Shown here: positions 8,851 to 17,881 of the stretch, one piece after another | How the letters are laid out: each line of letters opens with the position of its first letter | Numbering within the stretch: position 1 is the stretch's first letter | DNA from: LMUY01 sp964242215 | GTDB lineage: Bacteria > Pseudomonadota > Alphaproteobacteria > Acetobacterales > Acetobacteraceae | Direction of reading: 5' to 3' | Length of the DNA: 64,000 bases | Assembly (NCBI GenBank): GCA_964242215.1 | Contig: CAXTCJ010000006.1 | Location: 1 to 64,000, forward strand | Position numbers and translations under genes: made by a program | Notes under the pieces: model-generated | Told to the model about the DNA's origin: nothing | Seen by the model: only the letters and a program-made list of their open reading frames with translations | Databases searched by the model: none

Positions 8851-9741
8851 ATGGCCACGGAACCACACCTCGAACTCGTTCAGGTGCGCGACGACCAGTC
8901 GTTCAAGATCTGGTCGCACGGCTATCCCTACCGAACGGTTCGCTGGCACTTCCACCCCGAATACGAGTTGCACCTGGTCACGGCGACGACGGGCCGGATG
9001 CATGTCGGCGACTACATCGGCCCATTCGGCCTGTATGATCTCGTGCTGGTCGGGCCGAACCTGCCGCATAATTGGATCAGCGAGGTGCCGCCCGGCGAAG
9101 TCGTTGCCGAACGCTGCCTCGTGCTGCAGTTCACGGCCGGCTTCATCGATGCCTGCACTGCGCTGTTCCCCGAACTGCGTTTCCTGCGGCCGGTGCTGAG
9201 CGACGCTTACCGCGGCATCCGTTTTCCGGTCTCCCTGGCAGAACGAGTGCATCCCTTGATGAGCGCGATGCTGGACGCACAGGATGCCCGCCGGCTGGCG
9301 CTGTTCATGGAAATCGCGGACCTACTCGGGCACCAGACTCATCGCGAGATGCTTGCTAGCAACGGCTTCCAGCCAGACCCGTCGGCCTATCTTTCGGCGA
9401 CGATGAACACGGTGCTGCAATACATCGGCTGCAACTTCACCAGCGACCTGAGCGAGGCGCATCTCGCGGCGTTGGCCAAACAAAGCATCAGCGCCTTCTC
9501 GCGGTCGTTCCGGCGTCATACCGGAATGGTGTTCGTGCAGTACGTCAACTCGCTGCGGATCGAACTCGCCTGCCAGCATTTGTGTCAGGCGGAACTGCCG
9601 GTGACCGACATCTGCTACGCCGTCGGCTTCAACAACCTGTCGAATTTCAACCGGCGATTCCTTGCTGCGAAAGGAATGCCGCCGTCGCGCTTCCGCGCTC
9701 TGCATCGAAGCGGCGCGGCGTTCGGCGCGGCTGCCGCCTGA
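8851..9741 (+). CDS. AraC-family transcriptional regulator
   Basis: A 296-residue regulator. The N-terminal ligand-binding cupin has WHFHPEYELHLV (about 31-42), the usual effector-pocket motif. The C-terminal double helix-turn-helix covers about 190-285, with the second HTH reading 'Val-Thr-Asp-Ile-Cys-Tyr-Ala-Val-Gly-Phe-Asn-Asn-Leu-Ser-Asn-Phe'. GGGAGGACC precedes the ATG. The gene is separated from the oxidase by 193 bp with an AT-richer promoter-like stretch. Only 37 bp separate it from the XylF-like binding-protein gene, so it probably heads and controls that transporter operon. Confidence 0.9.
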   Translation: MATEPHLELVQVRDDQSFKIWSHGYPYRTVRWHFHPEYELHLVTATTGRMHVGDYIGPFGLYDLVLVGPNLPHNWISEVPPGEVVAERCLVLQFTAGFIDACTALFPELRFLRPVLSDAYRGIRFPVSLAERVHPLMSAMLDAQDARRLALFMEIADLLGHQTHREMLASNGFQPDPSAYLSATMNTVLQYIGCNFTSDLSEAHLAALAKQSISAFSRSFRRHTGMVFVQYVNSLRIELACQHLCQAELPVTDICYAVGFNNLSNFNRRFLAAKGMPPSRFRALHRSGAAFGAAAA

Positions 9742-9778
9742 CGTTCAAATCAAAAAGCCTGTCCAAGAAGGAACGCCC

Positions 9779-10861
9779 ATGACCCACCCAATAGCCCTGT
9801 TCGCCACCGCGTGCGGATTGCTCGCCGGCACCGCCCTCGTCGCTCCCGGGGTGCGCGCCGCGACCGTAACCGACACGACCGTTGCCTTTCTGATGCCGGA
9901 CCAAAGCTCCACCCGCTACGAGGAGCACGACCATCCGGGGTTCGTGGCCGAGATGAAGAAGCTCTGCCCGACTTGCAAGGTGCTGTATCAGAACGCGGAC
10001 GGCGACGTCGCGCGTCAGCAGCAGCAATTCAACTCCGTCGTGTCGCAGGGTGCGAAAGCGATCGTGCTCGACCCGGTCGACTCCGCTGCGGCCGCGTCGC
10101 TGGTCAAGCAGGCGCAGGGCCGCGGCATCAAGGTCATCGCGTACGACCGGCCGGTTCCATCTACGCCGGCCGACTATTATGTCTCGTTCGACAACGAGGC
10201 GATCGGCAAGTCGATCGCGCAATCGCTGGTGCAGCACCTGAAATCCGCCAACGTGTCCACTGCCGACGGGAATGGGCTGCTGGAAATCAACGGCTCGCCC
10301 ACGGACGCGGCCGCCGGGCTGATCAAGAAGGGCATTCACGAGGGGTTGGAGAGCGCCGGCTACAAGACGCTCTCGGAATATGACACGCCGGAATGGGCGC
10401 CGGCCAAGGCGCAGCAATGGGCGAGCGGCCAGATCTCGCGCTTCAGCAGCAAGATTGTCGGCGTGGTCGCGGCCAACGACGGCACCGGCGGCGGCGCAAT
10501 CGCCGCGTTGAAGGCGGCTGGCGTCAATCCGGTTCCGCCCGTCACCGGAAACGACGCGACGATCGCCGGGCTGCAGCTGATCATCGCCGGCGACCAGTAC
10601 AACACCATCTCCAAACCCAGCGAGATCGTCGCGGCGGCGGCGGCCGACGTCGCGGTCCAACTGCTGAGCGGCGAACAGCCAAAGGCCGACGCGACCCTGT
10701 TCAACACGCCGGCGCGGCTGTTCGTGCCGGCGCTGGTCACGGCGGACAACCTCAAGGCCGAAATCGTCGACAAGATGGTGGACGGCAAGCCGATCGAGCC
10801 CGCGTCCGTCCTGTGCACCGGCCGTTACGCCGCCGGGTGCGCGAAACTCGGTCTGAAATAG
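9779..10861 (+). CDS. Sugar ABC transporter substrate-binding protein, XylF-like
   Basis: A 360-residue periplasmic binding protein of the RbsB/XylF family (Peripla_BP_4). The signal peptide spans about residues 1-27, cleaved near GVRA-AT. XylF-like hallmarks are 'Gln-Asn-Ala-Asp-Gly-Asp', 'VVSQGAKAIVLDPVD', 'GIKVIAYDRPV' and 'YYVSFDNEAIG'. AAGAAGGAAC precedes the ATG. It is the first transporter gene of the operon SBP-ATPase-permease-SDR. By family it binds a pentose or related monosaccharide/polyol; the dehydrogenase at the end of the operon points to a polyol or sugar, but the ligand is not provable from sequence. Confidence 0.88.
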   Translation: MTHPIALFATACGLLAGTALVAPGVRAATVTDTTVAFLMPDQSSTRYEEHDHPGFVAEMKKLCPTCKVLYQNADGDVARQQQQFNSVVSQGAKAIVLDPVDSAAAASLVKQAQGRGIKVIAYDRPVPSTPADYYVSFDNEAIGKSIAQSLVQHLKSANVSTADGNGLLEINGSPTDAAAGLIKKGIHEGLESAGYKTLSEYDTPEWAPAKAQQWASGQISRFSSKIVGVVAANDGTGGGAIAALKAAGVNPVPPVTGNDATIAGLQLIIAGDQYNTISKPSEIVAAAAADVAVQLLSGEQPKADATLFNTPARLFVPALVTADNLKAEIVDKMVDGKPIEPASVLCTGRYAAGCAKLGLK

Positions 10862-10873
10862 GGCGGCGGGGCC

Positions 10874-11665
10874 ATGGCGGACGCGGCGCGGGAGGTGGTG
10901 CTGAGCCTCCGGGGCATCTCCAAGCAGTTCGGCGCCGTGTCCGCACTCACGGACATCGACCTCGACGTGCATGCTGGCGAGGTGGTGGCGCTGGTGGGCG
11001 ACAACGGCGCCGGCAAATCGACCTTGGTGAAGGTGCTGGCCGGCGTCCATCAGCCGACGTCGGGCACAATGACTTTCCGCGGCAACCCGGTGACGCTCGC
11101 CGGGCCCAGTGACGCGCTCGCGCTCGGCATCGCCACCGTGTTCCAGGATTTGGCGCTGTGCGAGAACCTCGACGTGGTCGCCAACATCTTCCTTGGCCGG
11201 GAGCTGAAGCCCGCGCAGCTGGACGAGGTGGCGATGGAGATCCGTGCCTGGACCCTGCTGAACGAGTTGTCGGCCCGGATCCCCAGCGTGCGCGAGCCGG
11301 TCGCCTCGCTGTCCGGCGGGCAGCGGCAGACGGTCGCCATTGCCCGTTCCCTGTTGCTCGAGCCCCGGCTGATCATGCTCGACGAGCCGACGGCTGCGCT
11401 CGGCGTGGCTCAGACGGCGGAGGTGCTGGACCTGATCGAGCGCGTGCGGGCGCGCGGACTGGGCGTGATTGTCATCAGCCACAACATGGAAGACGTGCGC
11501 GCGGTGGCCGACCGCATCATCGTGCTCCGGTTGGGGCGCAACAACGGCGTGTTCACCCCGGACGCCACCAATGCGGAGCTGGTGGGCGCCATCACCGGCG
11601 CCACGGACAACGCCGTGTCCCGCCGCTCGCGACGGCGGCTGACGGAAGCCGGGGCCGCGCCATGA
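10874..11665 (+). CDS. Sugar ABC transporter ATPase, single-domain CUT2 type
   Basis: A 263-residue ATPase with Walker A GDNGAGKST (about 41-49), signature LSGGQRQ, and Walker B LIMLDEPTAALG. Unlike XylG or RbsA (about 500 residues, two nucleotide-binding domains), it has a single domain, the FrcA-like arrangement. It lies 12 bp behind the binding-protein gene, and its stop overlaps the start of the permease (ATGA). Confidence 0.93.
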   Translation: MADAAREVVLSLRGISKQFGAVSALTDIDLDVHAGEVVALVGDNGAGKSTLVKVLAGVHQPTSGTMTFRGNPVTLAGPSDALALGIATVFQDLALCENLDVVANIFLGRELKPAQLDEVAMEIRAWTLLNELSARIPSVREPVASLSGGQRQTVAIARSLLLEPRLIMLDEPTAALGVAQTAEVLDLIERVRARGLGVIVISHNMEDVRAVADRIIVLRLGRNNGVFTPDATNAELVGAITGATDNAVSRRSRRRLTEAGAAP

Positions 11666-12894
11666 GCGCTCCGCCGCTCGACCGCAGCGACGTCCGGGTC
11701 CGTCACGACGAGGGGTTCGGCGGATGGCTGCGCGGCGTGGGCGACCGCGTCCGCTCGGGTGACCTCGGTTCTATTCCGGTCGTGGTCGGTCTGGCCGTGA
11801 TCTGGACGGTGTTCCAAAGCCTCAACCCGGTGTTCCTCTCGGCGGACAATCTCGTCAACCTGCTGTTCGACTCGTCCACCATCGGCGTCATCTCGCTCGG
11901 CATCGTCTGCATCCTGATGGTGGGGGAGATCGACCTTTCCGTCGGCTCCGTCAGCGGCTTCTCCTCCGCGATCTTGGGCGTGCTATGGGTCAATGCGGAT
12001 TGGCCGGTCGCGATCGCGGTGCTGGCTGCCCTGCTGGCCGGGGTGGTCATCGGTATCATCTATGCGGTGCTGTTCAACCGGCTCGGCATGCCGTCGTTCG
12101 TATCGACGCTCGCCGGGCTGCTGGCCGTGCTGGGGATGCAGCTTTATATCTTGGGGTCGTCCGGGTCGATCAATCTGCCCTACGGCTCCCTGCTGGTCAG
12201 CCTCGGCCAAACTCTCGTGATGCCGGCCGCGGTTTCCTACGTCCTCGTCGCCATGGCAGCCGCCAGCTATTTGACGGCCGGTCTGCGCACGGCCGCCCGC
12301 CGGCGCAAGGCCGGTCTCACGCCACGGTCGAGCACCGGGCTGCTGGTCCGCTCGGGCGTGCTGTTCGTCGGCCTGGAAGCGGTGGCGTTCTACCTCAACA
12401 CCGACCGGGGCGTGCCCTGGATGTTCGGCCTGTTCGCGCTGTTGGTGGTCGCACTGGACTACGCGCTGACGCGGACGAAGTGGGGCCGCTGCGTCATCGC
12501 GGTCGGCGGTAACCGGGAGGCGGCGCGCCGGGCCGGGATCAACGTGCCCTTCGTCTACGCAAGCGCTTTCGTGCTGTGCTCCGTACTGGCCGCCTTTGGG
12601 GGCGTGCTGTCGGCCGCACGGCTGGCTTCGGCCAGCCAGCAGGCGGGGACGGGGGACGTCAATCTTGACGCCATTGCGGCCGCCGTGATCGGAGGCACCT
12701 CCCTGTTCGGCGGCCGCGGGTCCGCCTATTCGGCGCTGCTCGGCATCATCGTGATCCAGTCGATCGCCAGCGGGCTGACGCTGCTCGATCTGTCCTCCTC
12801 GCTTCGATACATGATCACCGGCGCGGTGCTGGCGACGGCGGTGATCGTCGATTCCCTGGCACGCCGGTCGCGCGCATCCCACGGCCGCGGCTGA
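11662..12894 (+). CDS. Sugar ABC transporter permease, XylH-like
   Basis: A 410-residue inner-membrane permease of the BPD_transp_2 family with about 10-11 hydrophobic segments. The family motif 'Gly-Glu-Ile-Asp-Leu-Ser-Val-Gly-Ser' is near residue 90, and 'AAVIGGTSLFGGRGS' is near 345. The length and the extra central loop with RRRKAG (about 213-225) match XylH-type permeases rather than the shorter RbsC. The ATG at 11662 overlaps the ATPase stop. Confidence 0.92.
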   Translation: MSAPPLDRSDVRVRHDEGFGGWLRGVGDRVRSGDLGSIPVVVGLAVIWTVFQSLNPVFLSADNLVNLLFDSSTIGVISLGIVCILMVGEIDLSVGSVSGFSSAILGVLWVNADWPVAIAVLAALLAGVVIGIIYAVLFNRLGMPSFVSTLAGLLAVLGMQLYILGSSGSINLPYGSLLVSLGQTLVMPAAVSYVLVAMAAASYLTAGLRTAARRRKAGLTPRSSTGLLVRSGVLFVGLEAVAFYLNTDRGVPWMFGLFALLVVALDYALTRTKWGRCVIAVGGNREAARRAGINVPFVYASAFVLCSVLAAFGGVLSAARLASASQQAGTGDVNLDAIAAAVIGGTSLFGGRGSAYSALLGIIVIQSIASGLTLLDLSSSLRYMITGAVLATAVIVDSLARRSRASHGRG

Positions 12895-12922
12895 GCCGCG
12901 CAGGTCCGGAGAAACCATCGTC

Positions 12923-13651
12923 ATGAGCCAGGACCTTACAGGCAAAGTTGCCGCAATCACCGGGGCGGCGTCCGGCATCGGGCTGGCGTGCGCCCGCGCC
13001 ATGGCCGCGGCCGGGGTGCGCGTCGTGCTGGTGGACCGCGACGAGGTGAAGCTACGGGAAGCGTGCGTCGAGATCGGCCCGGCCGCGCTCCATCTGGTCG
13101 TGAACCTGCTCGATCCGGCGAGCGTCGCGGGCATGATGCCGGCCATCTTGGAGAAAGCGGGAAGGCTCGACATCTTCCATGCCAACGCCGGGTCCTATGT
13201 CGGCGGGGAGGTGCATGGCGGCGATCCCGACGCCTGGGACCGGATGCTCAACCTCAACGTCAACGCGACGTTCCGCACCATCCACGCCGTACTGCCCCAC
13301 ATGATCGAGCGCGGGAGCGGCGACATCGTCGTGACTAGCTCGGTGGCCGGCGTCGTCCCTGTGGTGGTGGAGCCGATCTACACCGCCTCGAAGCACGCGG
13401 TGCAGGCCTTCGTCCACACGCTGCGCCGGCAAGTCATGGCGCACGGAATCCGCGTTGGCGCCGTGCTGCCGGGCCCGGTGGTAACCGCTCTGCTGAGCGA
13501 CTGGCCAGCCGAGAAGATGGCAGACGCACTCGCGCGCGGCAGCCTGATGCAGCCGGAGGAGGTGGCGGAGGCGGTGATCTTCATGCTGACCCGGCCCCCC
13601 ACGGTGACCATCCGGGATCTCGTGATCCTGCCGCAAAGCCTGGATTTGTAG
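12923..13651 (+). CDS. SDR dehydrogenase, ribitol/polyol dehydrogenase-like
   Basis: A 242-residue classical short-chain dehydrogenase. The NAD(P)-binding TGAASGIG is at 13-20; an Asp (VDRDE, about 36-40) after the second strand suggests NAD preference; the catalytic Ser is near 140, with Tyr153 and Lys157 in YTASK. The overall text, including 'HANAGSYVGGE' and the 'TIRDLVILP' ending, closely recalls ribitol 2-dehydrogenases of rhizobial polyol operons. It is the last gene of the XylFGH-like transporter operon, consistent with oxidising the imported polyol or sugar. GGAGAAACC lies upstream of the ATG. Confidence 0.85.
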   Translation: MSQDLTGKVAAITGAASGIGLACARAMAAAGVRVVLVDRDEVKLREACVEIGPAALHLVVNLLDPASVAGMMPAILEKAGRLDIFHANAGSYVGGEVHGGDPDAWDRMLNLNVNATFRTIHAVLPHMIERGSGDIVVTSSVAGVVPVVVEPIYTASKHAVQAFVHTLRRQVMAHGIRVGAVLPGPVVTALLSDWPAEKMADALARGSLMQPEEVAEAVIFMLTRPPTVTIRDLVILPQSLDL

Positions 13652-13675
13652 CGGGCTCGAAGAACACTTCGGCTG

Positions 13676-14776
13676 CTACCGCGCGGCGGCTAGCTGGCCC
13701 AGCCGGATTTGTGTCAGCATCGCCATTTCGTCATAGACCACCCATTCCTCGACGATTCGGCCGGCGACCACGTGCAGGTGGGTGAAGCCGAGCACGCTCA
13801 TCCGCTTGCCCGTGGGTGCGCCAAGCGTGCCCCAGCCGAGATGATGGCCGTCGATGATCCAGCGGATGGCGATTTTATCGCCGCCCTCCTCGCAGGAGAC
13901 GGAGCAAATGTGCTGCGGCATCATCACGCAGTCCGGCATCATCGCGGCGAGGCGGATCGTCTGCGTCGTGACCGCGGCCGGGCCGGCGAGTTCCTGCAGG
14001 CGCGGGCCGTGCCACAGGCAGTTGGGCGCATAGACGTCGCGGATGAGACCGAACATGCGGCGGTTCCAGATTTCGTGGAGCCAGCCCAAGCATGCAGCTT
14101 CGAGATCGGTGTGCGCCAGGTTCGTGTCGGCGCTGTCGGCGGGCGGCATCTGGCCGAGCGCCCGCTGTGTCTCCGCCAGTTCAACCGTTGCCATGCCGCG
14201 CTCCAGCATCGCCTGCGCCGCCTGCGTCGCCATCGCGTCCGTGTCGAGGCCCAGCTGGATGTACAGGCCCATGTTGTCGCGAACGACCCATTCGCGGAAA
14301 ATGCGGTTTTCCAGGATCATGCAGTCCGCGATCGTGCGCGTGACGAAGCGGCGGCCCGTCGGTTTGCCGAATGCACCGGGTTCAGTGTGCCGCCCGGTGC
14401 CGGTGACGAGGTGCGAGGTGTAGAACCCGGCCACATCGTCGCCACGCCAGATCACCTGCGTTGCCATACCGCGCCGGTCGGGCATTTCGGCGAGGCGAGC
14501 GATCGTATCCTGGACGATTTCCTCGCGTGTGTAGACGGCGCCGAGCGGACCGTAGACCACCGCGTTGTGGGTATAGTGCGTGTAGATCAGCCCGACATTA
14601 CGCTCGTCCCAAATGCGATGCGTGCAGCGGACGATGTAGTCGACAATGTCGGTGTAGATCGGGTCGAACCCACGCAAACTCTGCACGCGGGGACGATCGG
14701 CGGGGGCGAGATCCGTGTAGTCACGCCGTTCGACCTGCAGCACGCGCAAGGCGGAACTGGGTGCGACATCGTTCAT
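13676..14776 (-). CDS. Tandem SnoaL/NTF2-like protein B
   Basis: A 366-residue two-domain SnoaL-like protein, paralogous to proteins A and C. The first half has 'HRIWDERNVG', 'GKPTGRRFVTRTIADC' and IFREWVVRDN; the second has 'IWNRRMFG...DVYAPN', 'GAPTGKRMSVLG' and IVEEWVVYDE. The ATG at 14776 is chosen over an upstream ATG at 14797 because a strong GGGAGGAGAAGCC lies directly before it. It converges with the SDR gene (24 bp apart) and is divergent from the LacI-type regulator. Function is unknown; repetition of the fold in this locus suggests action on related intermediates. Confidence 0.82.
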   Translation of the reverse strand: MNDVAPSSALRVLQVERRDYTDLAPADRPRVQSLRGFDPIYTDIVDYIVRCTHRIWDERNVGLIYTHYTHNAVVYGPLGAVYTREEIVQDTIARLAEMPDRRGMATQVIWRGDDVAGFYTSHLVTGTGRHTEPGAFGKPTGRRFVTRTIADCMILENRIFREWVVRDNMGLYIQLGLDTDAMATQAAQAMLERGMATVELAETQRALGQMPPADSADTNLAHTDLEAACLGWLHEIWNRRMFGLIRDVYAPNCLWHGPRLQELAGPAAVTTQTIRLAAMMPDCVMMPQHICSVSCEEGGDKIAIRWIIDGHHLGWGTLGAPTGKRMSVLGFTHLHVVAGRIVEEWVVYDEMAMLTQIRLGQLAAAR

Positions 14777-14877
14777 GGCTTCTCCTCCCGCCTGCACTAC
14801 GAGCGTAGCGTCCGTCCGATTGGGTTCCGCCGCAAGCGCCGATTGAACCCGCAGGCGAAGCGTGACAATGGCGGACG

Positions 14878-15894
14878 ATGCCAGACGAGCCCCAAGCCCG
14901 CCCCCGCGCCACCTCCTATGACGTCGCCCGCCTCGCCGGCGTCGCGCAATCGACCGTGTCGCGCTGTTTCCAGGCCGACAGCGGCATCTCGCCCGCCACG
15001 CGCACGCGCGTGCTCGCAGCGGCCGACCAACTCGGCTACGTCCGCAACGCGCTTGCCCGCAGCCTGATCACGCGCCGGTCTAACATGATCGGCGTGGTGG
15101 TGACGCGCTACACGATGCGCGGCAACCCGGACGTGCTCTATGCCATAGGCGAGCAGCTGGCGGCGGCTGGCAAGCAGCTCCTGTTAGTTACGGTCGACGG
15201 CGACACGGCGACGTCCGAGACGTTGCGCGGTGTGTTCGAATATCCGATAGAGGGCCTGGTGTGCTGCGTCATCGTGCCCGACGATGACCTGCGCGGGTTG
15301 CTGGTCCGCCGGCTGCCCGTCGTATTCTACAATCGCCAGGCCGACCGCTTGCCGGTCGACAGCGTGGCCGCAGACCATTTCAAAGCGGCCGGCCAGGTGG
15401 CAGGCGCGCTGCACGCGGCCGGGCATAGCAGGTTCCTGCTCGTCGGCGGCCCGGCCGCCGCACCGGTGAGCCGGCAGCGCATCGAGGGGTTCGCCAAGCG
15501 CGCCAACCGTCTGGGCACGCCCGCGCTCGACGTGATCGAGACGGATTTCGGCTATACCGCCGCACGCACCCAAACCGCCGCATGGCTGCGCGCGAACCCG
15601 CCGCCGGACGCGATCTTCTGTTCGAGTGACCAGTTGGCGTTCGGTGCCATGGATGCGTGCCGCTTCGATCTCGGGCTCAGCGTCCCCGGCGACGTCTCCG
15701 TCGTCGGCTTCGACGACGTCCCCGAGGCCGCGCGCCCGGTCTACGACCTGACCACCGTTCGCCAAGACACGGTCGCGATGGCGCACGAGTCGGTCCGCCT
15801 GCTGCTGCTCCGTCTCGCCGACCCGGCGGCCCCGCCCGTTCACACTGTCATCGCCTCCGAGCTGATGCGCCGCAGCTCTGCCCGCCTCGGTTGA
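14878..15894 (+). CDS. LacI-family transcriptional repressor
   Basis: A 338-residue LacI/GalR protein. The N-terminal HTH begins 'Thr-Ser-Tyr-Asp-Val-Ala-Arg-Leu-Ala-Gly-Val-Ala-Gln-Ser-Thr-Val-Ser-Arg' (about 12-29), with hinge helix NALARSLITRRS. A periplasmic-binding-protein-like effector domain follows, with 'FCSSDQLAFGAMDA' and 'SVVGFDDVPEA'. It is encoded directly upstream of the Rbs-like transporter. The palindrome TGCATTCGAATGCA, a typical LacI-type operator with a central CG, occurs before that transporter and before the bicupin operon, so these are its likely targets. The effector is probably a sugar or related metabolite. Confidence 0.92.
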   Translation: MPDEPQARPRATSYDVARLAGVAQSTVSRCFQADSGISPATRTRVLAAADQLGYVRNALARSLITRRSNMIGVVVTRYTMRGNPDVLYAIGEQLAAAGKQLLLVTVDGDTATSETLRGVFEYPIEGLVCCVIVPDDDLRGLLVRRLPVVFYNRQADRLPVDSVAADHFKAAGQVAGALHAAGHSRFLLVGGPAAAPVSRQRIEGFAKRANRLGTPALDVIETDFGYTAARTQTAAWLRANPPPDAIFCSSDQLAFGAMDACRFDLGLSVPGDVSVVGFDDVPEAARPVYDLTTVRQDTVAMAHESVRLLLLRLADPAAPPVHTVIASELMRRSSARLG

Positions 15895-15942
15895 CGAGCT
15901 GCGCAACAGCACGCTTGCGCATTTCCGCGACACTGCATTAGC

Positions 15943-15958
15943 CTGCATTCGAATGCAG
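15943..15958. promoter_or_regulatory. LacI-type operator, copy 1
   Basis: CTGCATTCGAATGCAG is a perfect 16-bp palindrome lying 49 bp after the regulator's stop and 61 bp before the ATPase start at 16020. Its 14-bp core TGCATTCGAATGCA recurs exactly at 21036-21049. The even symmetry with a central CG is characteristic of LacI/GalR operators. A weak promoter-like pair (TTGCGC at 15915, ATTAGC at 15937) lies just upstream. Confidence 0.75.
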
Positions 15959-16019
15959 ACGGCAAAGTGGTGGCATTGTGCTGCTTGAATGCCGCGTCCG
16001 GCCGCCATGGAGGATGCCC

Positions 16020-16832
16020 TTGTCCGAGGTCGTTGCCCCGCGCGCGTCTTTATCCCCCGCTGCTGGGGCGCCCATCCTTGAAGCGCGGGCCATCGTCAAA
16101 CGGTACGGCCATGTCGAAGCGCTTCGCGGCGTCGATTTCGCCGCCTATCCCGGCGAGGTCACCGCCCTCATCGGCGACAACGGTGCGGGCAAGAGCACGC
16201 TCGTCAAAATCCTCTCTGGCGTTATCAAGCCGACCTCGGGCGACATCGTCATCGACGGCCGCCCGGTCAGCTTTGCCTCGCCCGCCGACGCGCACGCCAA
16301 CGGCCTCGAGACGGTGTATCAAGATCTTTCGGTCGCCCCAGACCTCAGCCCGGCCGCGAACATGTTCATGGGTCGCGAGCGCCTGCGCTCCGGATGGCTC
16401 GGGCGGCTCGGCTTCCTCGACAACGAGGCCATGCGGCGTGAGAGCATCGAAGCGTTCCAGCGCCTTAGGGTCAGCCTCAAGGACATGGACACGCCGATCT
16501 CCAGCCTTTCCGGCGGGCAACGCCAAAGTGTCGCCATTTGCCGTGCAATCATGTGGACCAAGCGCGTCGTGTTCATGGATGAGCCGACAGCGGCGCTGGG
16601 CGTGGTGCAGACCGCGCGCACGCTCGAGTTGATCCGCCGCATCCGCGACACCGGCGTCGCCATCGTGCTGATCAGCCACAATATGCGCGACGTCATCGAG
16701 GTTGCCGACAGTATCGAGGTGCTGCGCCTCGGCCGCCGGATCACCCGCTTGCGCAACGATGGCGTCAGCGTGCAGGACCTCGTCGGTGCCATGACCGGCG
16801 CGCTCGACGAGCGGACGGAAGCCCTGGTATGA
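16020..16832 (+). CDS. Sugar ABC transporter ATPase, single-domain Rbs/Frc type
   Basis: A 270-residue ATPase with Walker A GDNGAGKST, signature LSGGQRQ and Walker B FMDEPTAALG. It has one nucleotide-binding domain, as in FrcA, not two as in RbsA. The TTG at 16020 is preferred because GGAGG (16009-16013) lies 6 nt before it. The in-frame ATG at 16014 touches the GGAGG, and the upstream GTG at 15978 lacks a site. Its stop overlaps the permease start (ATGA). The LacI-type operator lies in its leader. Confidence 0.9.
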   Translation: MSEVVAPRASLSPAAGAPILEARAIVKRYGHVEALRGVDFAAYPGEVTALIGDNGAGKSTLVKILSGVIKPTSGDIVIDGRPVSFASPADAHANGLETVYQDLSVAPDLSPAANMFMGRERLRSGWLGRLGFLDNEAMRRESIEAFQRLRVSLKDMDTPISSLSGGQRQSVAICRAIMWTKRVVFMDEPTAALGVVQTARTLELIRRIRDTGVAIVLISHNMRDVIEVADSIEVLRLGRRITRLRNDGVSVQDLVGAMTGALDERTEALV

Positions 16833-17857
16833 GCGAGCGAACTGCAACCGCCGTCCCGCTCGACCTTTCAGCGGCGCCCCCGGGACCGCGCAGCCGCTGG
16901 CGCGCCGCCCTGTCCTCGTCGCCTGCCTACATGGGCCTGATCCTCGTGCTCCTGGTCGTGCTGTTCTCGGTGCTGAGGCCGCACACATTTGCCAGCACAT
17001 TCAACATTCGCAACATCTTCCTCGACGCGTCGACGCTGCTCATTCTCGCCGTCGGCATGACGTTCGTGATGATTGCCGGCGGCTTCGACCTGTCCATCGG
17101 CTCCGTCCTCGTTTTCGCCGGAGTTGCCGGCGCTAAGACGATGGAGTGGATGGGCACGGATACCTATTTCACCGTCGCTGTCGGCAGCCTCGTCGCTCTC
17201 ATCGCCGGCGCCGCCTGGGGCCTGTTCAACGGATTCTGCATCGCGCGGCTGAAGGTCTCGGCGCTGATCACCACGCTCGGCTCGATGGGAGCCGCCCTCG
17301 GCGTTGCCTACCTGCTCACCGACGGCAACGACGTTCGCACCGTCCCAACGGCGCTGATGGCGATCGGGCAAGGGACGGCGTTCGGCGTGCCGTGGCTTGT
17401 CGTCATCACCGCCATCGTCTCGGTCGTCTCGGGCATCATCCTGCACATGACGCGCTTTGGCCGTCATACCTACCTCGTCGGCTCCAACGCGGAAGCCTCG
17501 CGCCGCGCCGGCATCGACGTGTCATATCACCTGCTGCGGCTTTATGCGCTCTCCGGCCTGCTGGCAGGATTTGCCGCGATGCTCTCGCTCGGCCGCTTTT
17601 CGACGACGACGCTCGAAGGTCACGGCACCGATCCGCTCGAAGCCATTACCGCCGTTGTGCTTGGCGGCACGGCGCTGACCGGTGGGCGAGGCACGATCAT
17701 CGGCACGGTCGTCGGCGTTTTCATCCCCGCAGTGCTGGCGAACGGCTTCATCATCCTCGGCATTCAGCCGTTCTGGCAGATGGTCGTCATCGGTTTCGTC
17801 GTCATCGCCGCGGTGTACGCCGACCAGGTCAAGCAGCGCGGCCGCGAGGCGGGCTGA
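16829..17857 (+). CDS. Sugar ABC transporter permease, RbsC-like
   Basis: A 342-residue membrane permease of the BPD_transp_2 family with about 9-10 hydrophobic segments. The family motif 'GGFDLSIGSV' is near residue 87, and 'AVVLGGTALTGGRGT' is near 278. The length is standard for RbsC/FrcC. Together with the ATPase and binding protein on either side it forms a complete CUT2 importer for a monosaccharide or polyol. Confidence 0.93.
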   Translation: MSERTATAVPLDLSAAPPGPRSRWRAALSSSPAYMGLILVLLVVLFSVLRPHTFASTFNIRNIFLDASTLLILAVGMTFVMIAGGFDLSIGSVLVFAGVAGAKTMEWMGTDTYFTVAVGSLVALIAGAAWGLFNGFCIARLKVSALITTLGSMGAALGVAYLLTDGNDVRTVPTALMAIGQGTAFGVPWLVVITAIVSVVSGIILHMTRFGRHTYLVGSNAEASRRAGIDVSYHLLRLYALSGLLAGFAAMLSLGRFSTTTLEGHGTDPLEAITAVVLGGTALTGGRGTIIGTVVGVFIPAVLANGFIILGIQPFWQMVVIGFVVIAAVYADQVKQRGREAG

Positions 17858-17881
17858 GCTCAACGATAAGGAAACGCCATC

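Noticed and set aside
9647..11482. 611-codon open frame on the minus strand
   Set aside because: It lies opposite the binding-protein and ATPase genes, whose motifs are clear. Its translation is Arg/His/Gln-rich with no family features, as expected of a high-GC antisense shadow.
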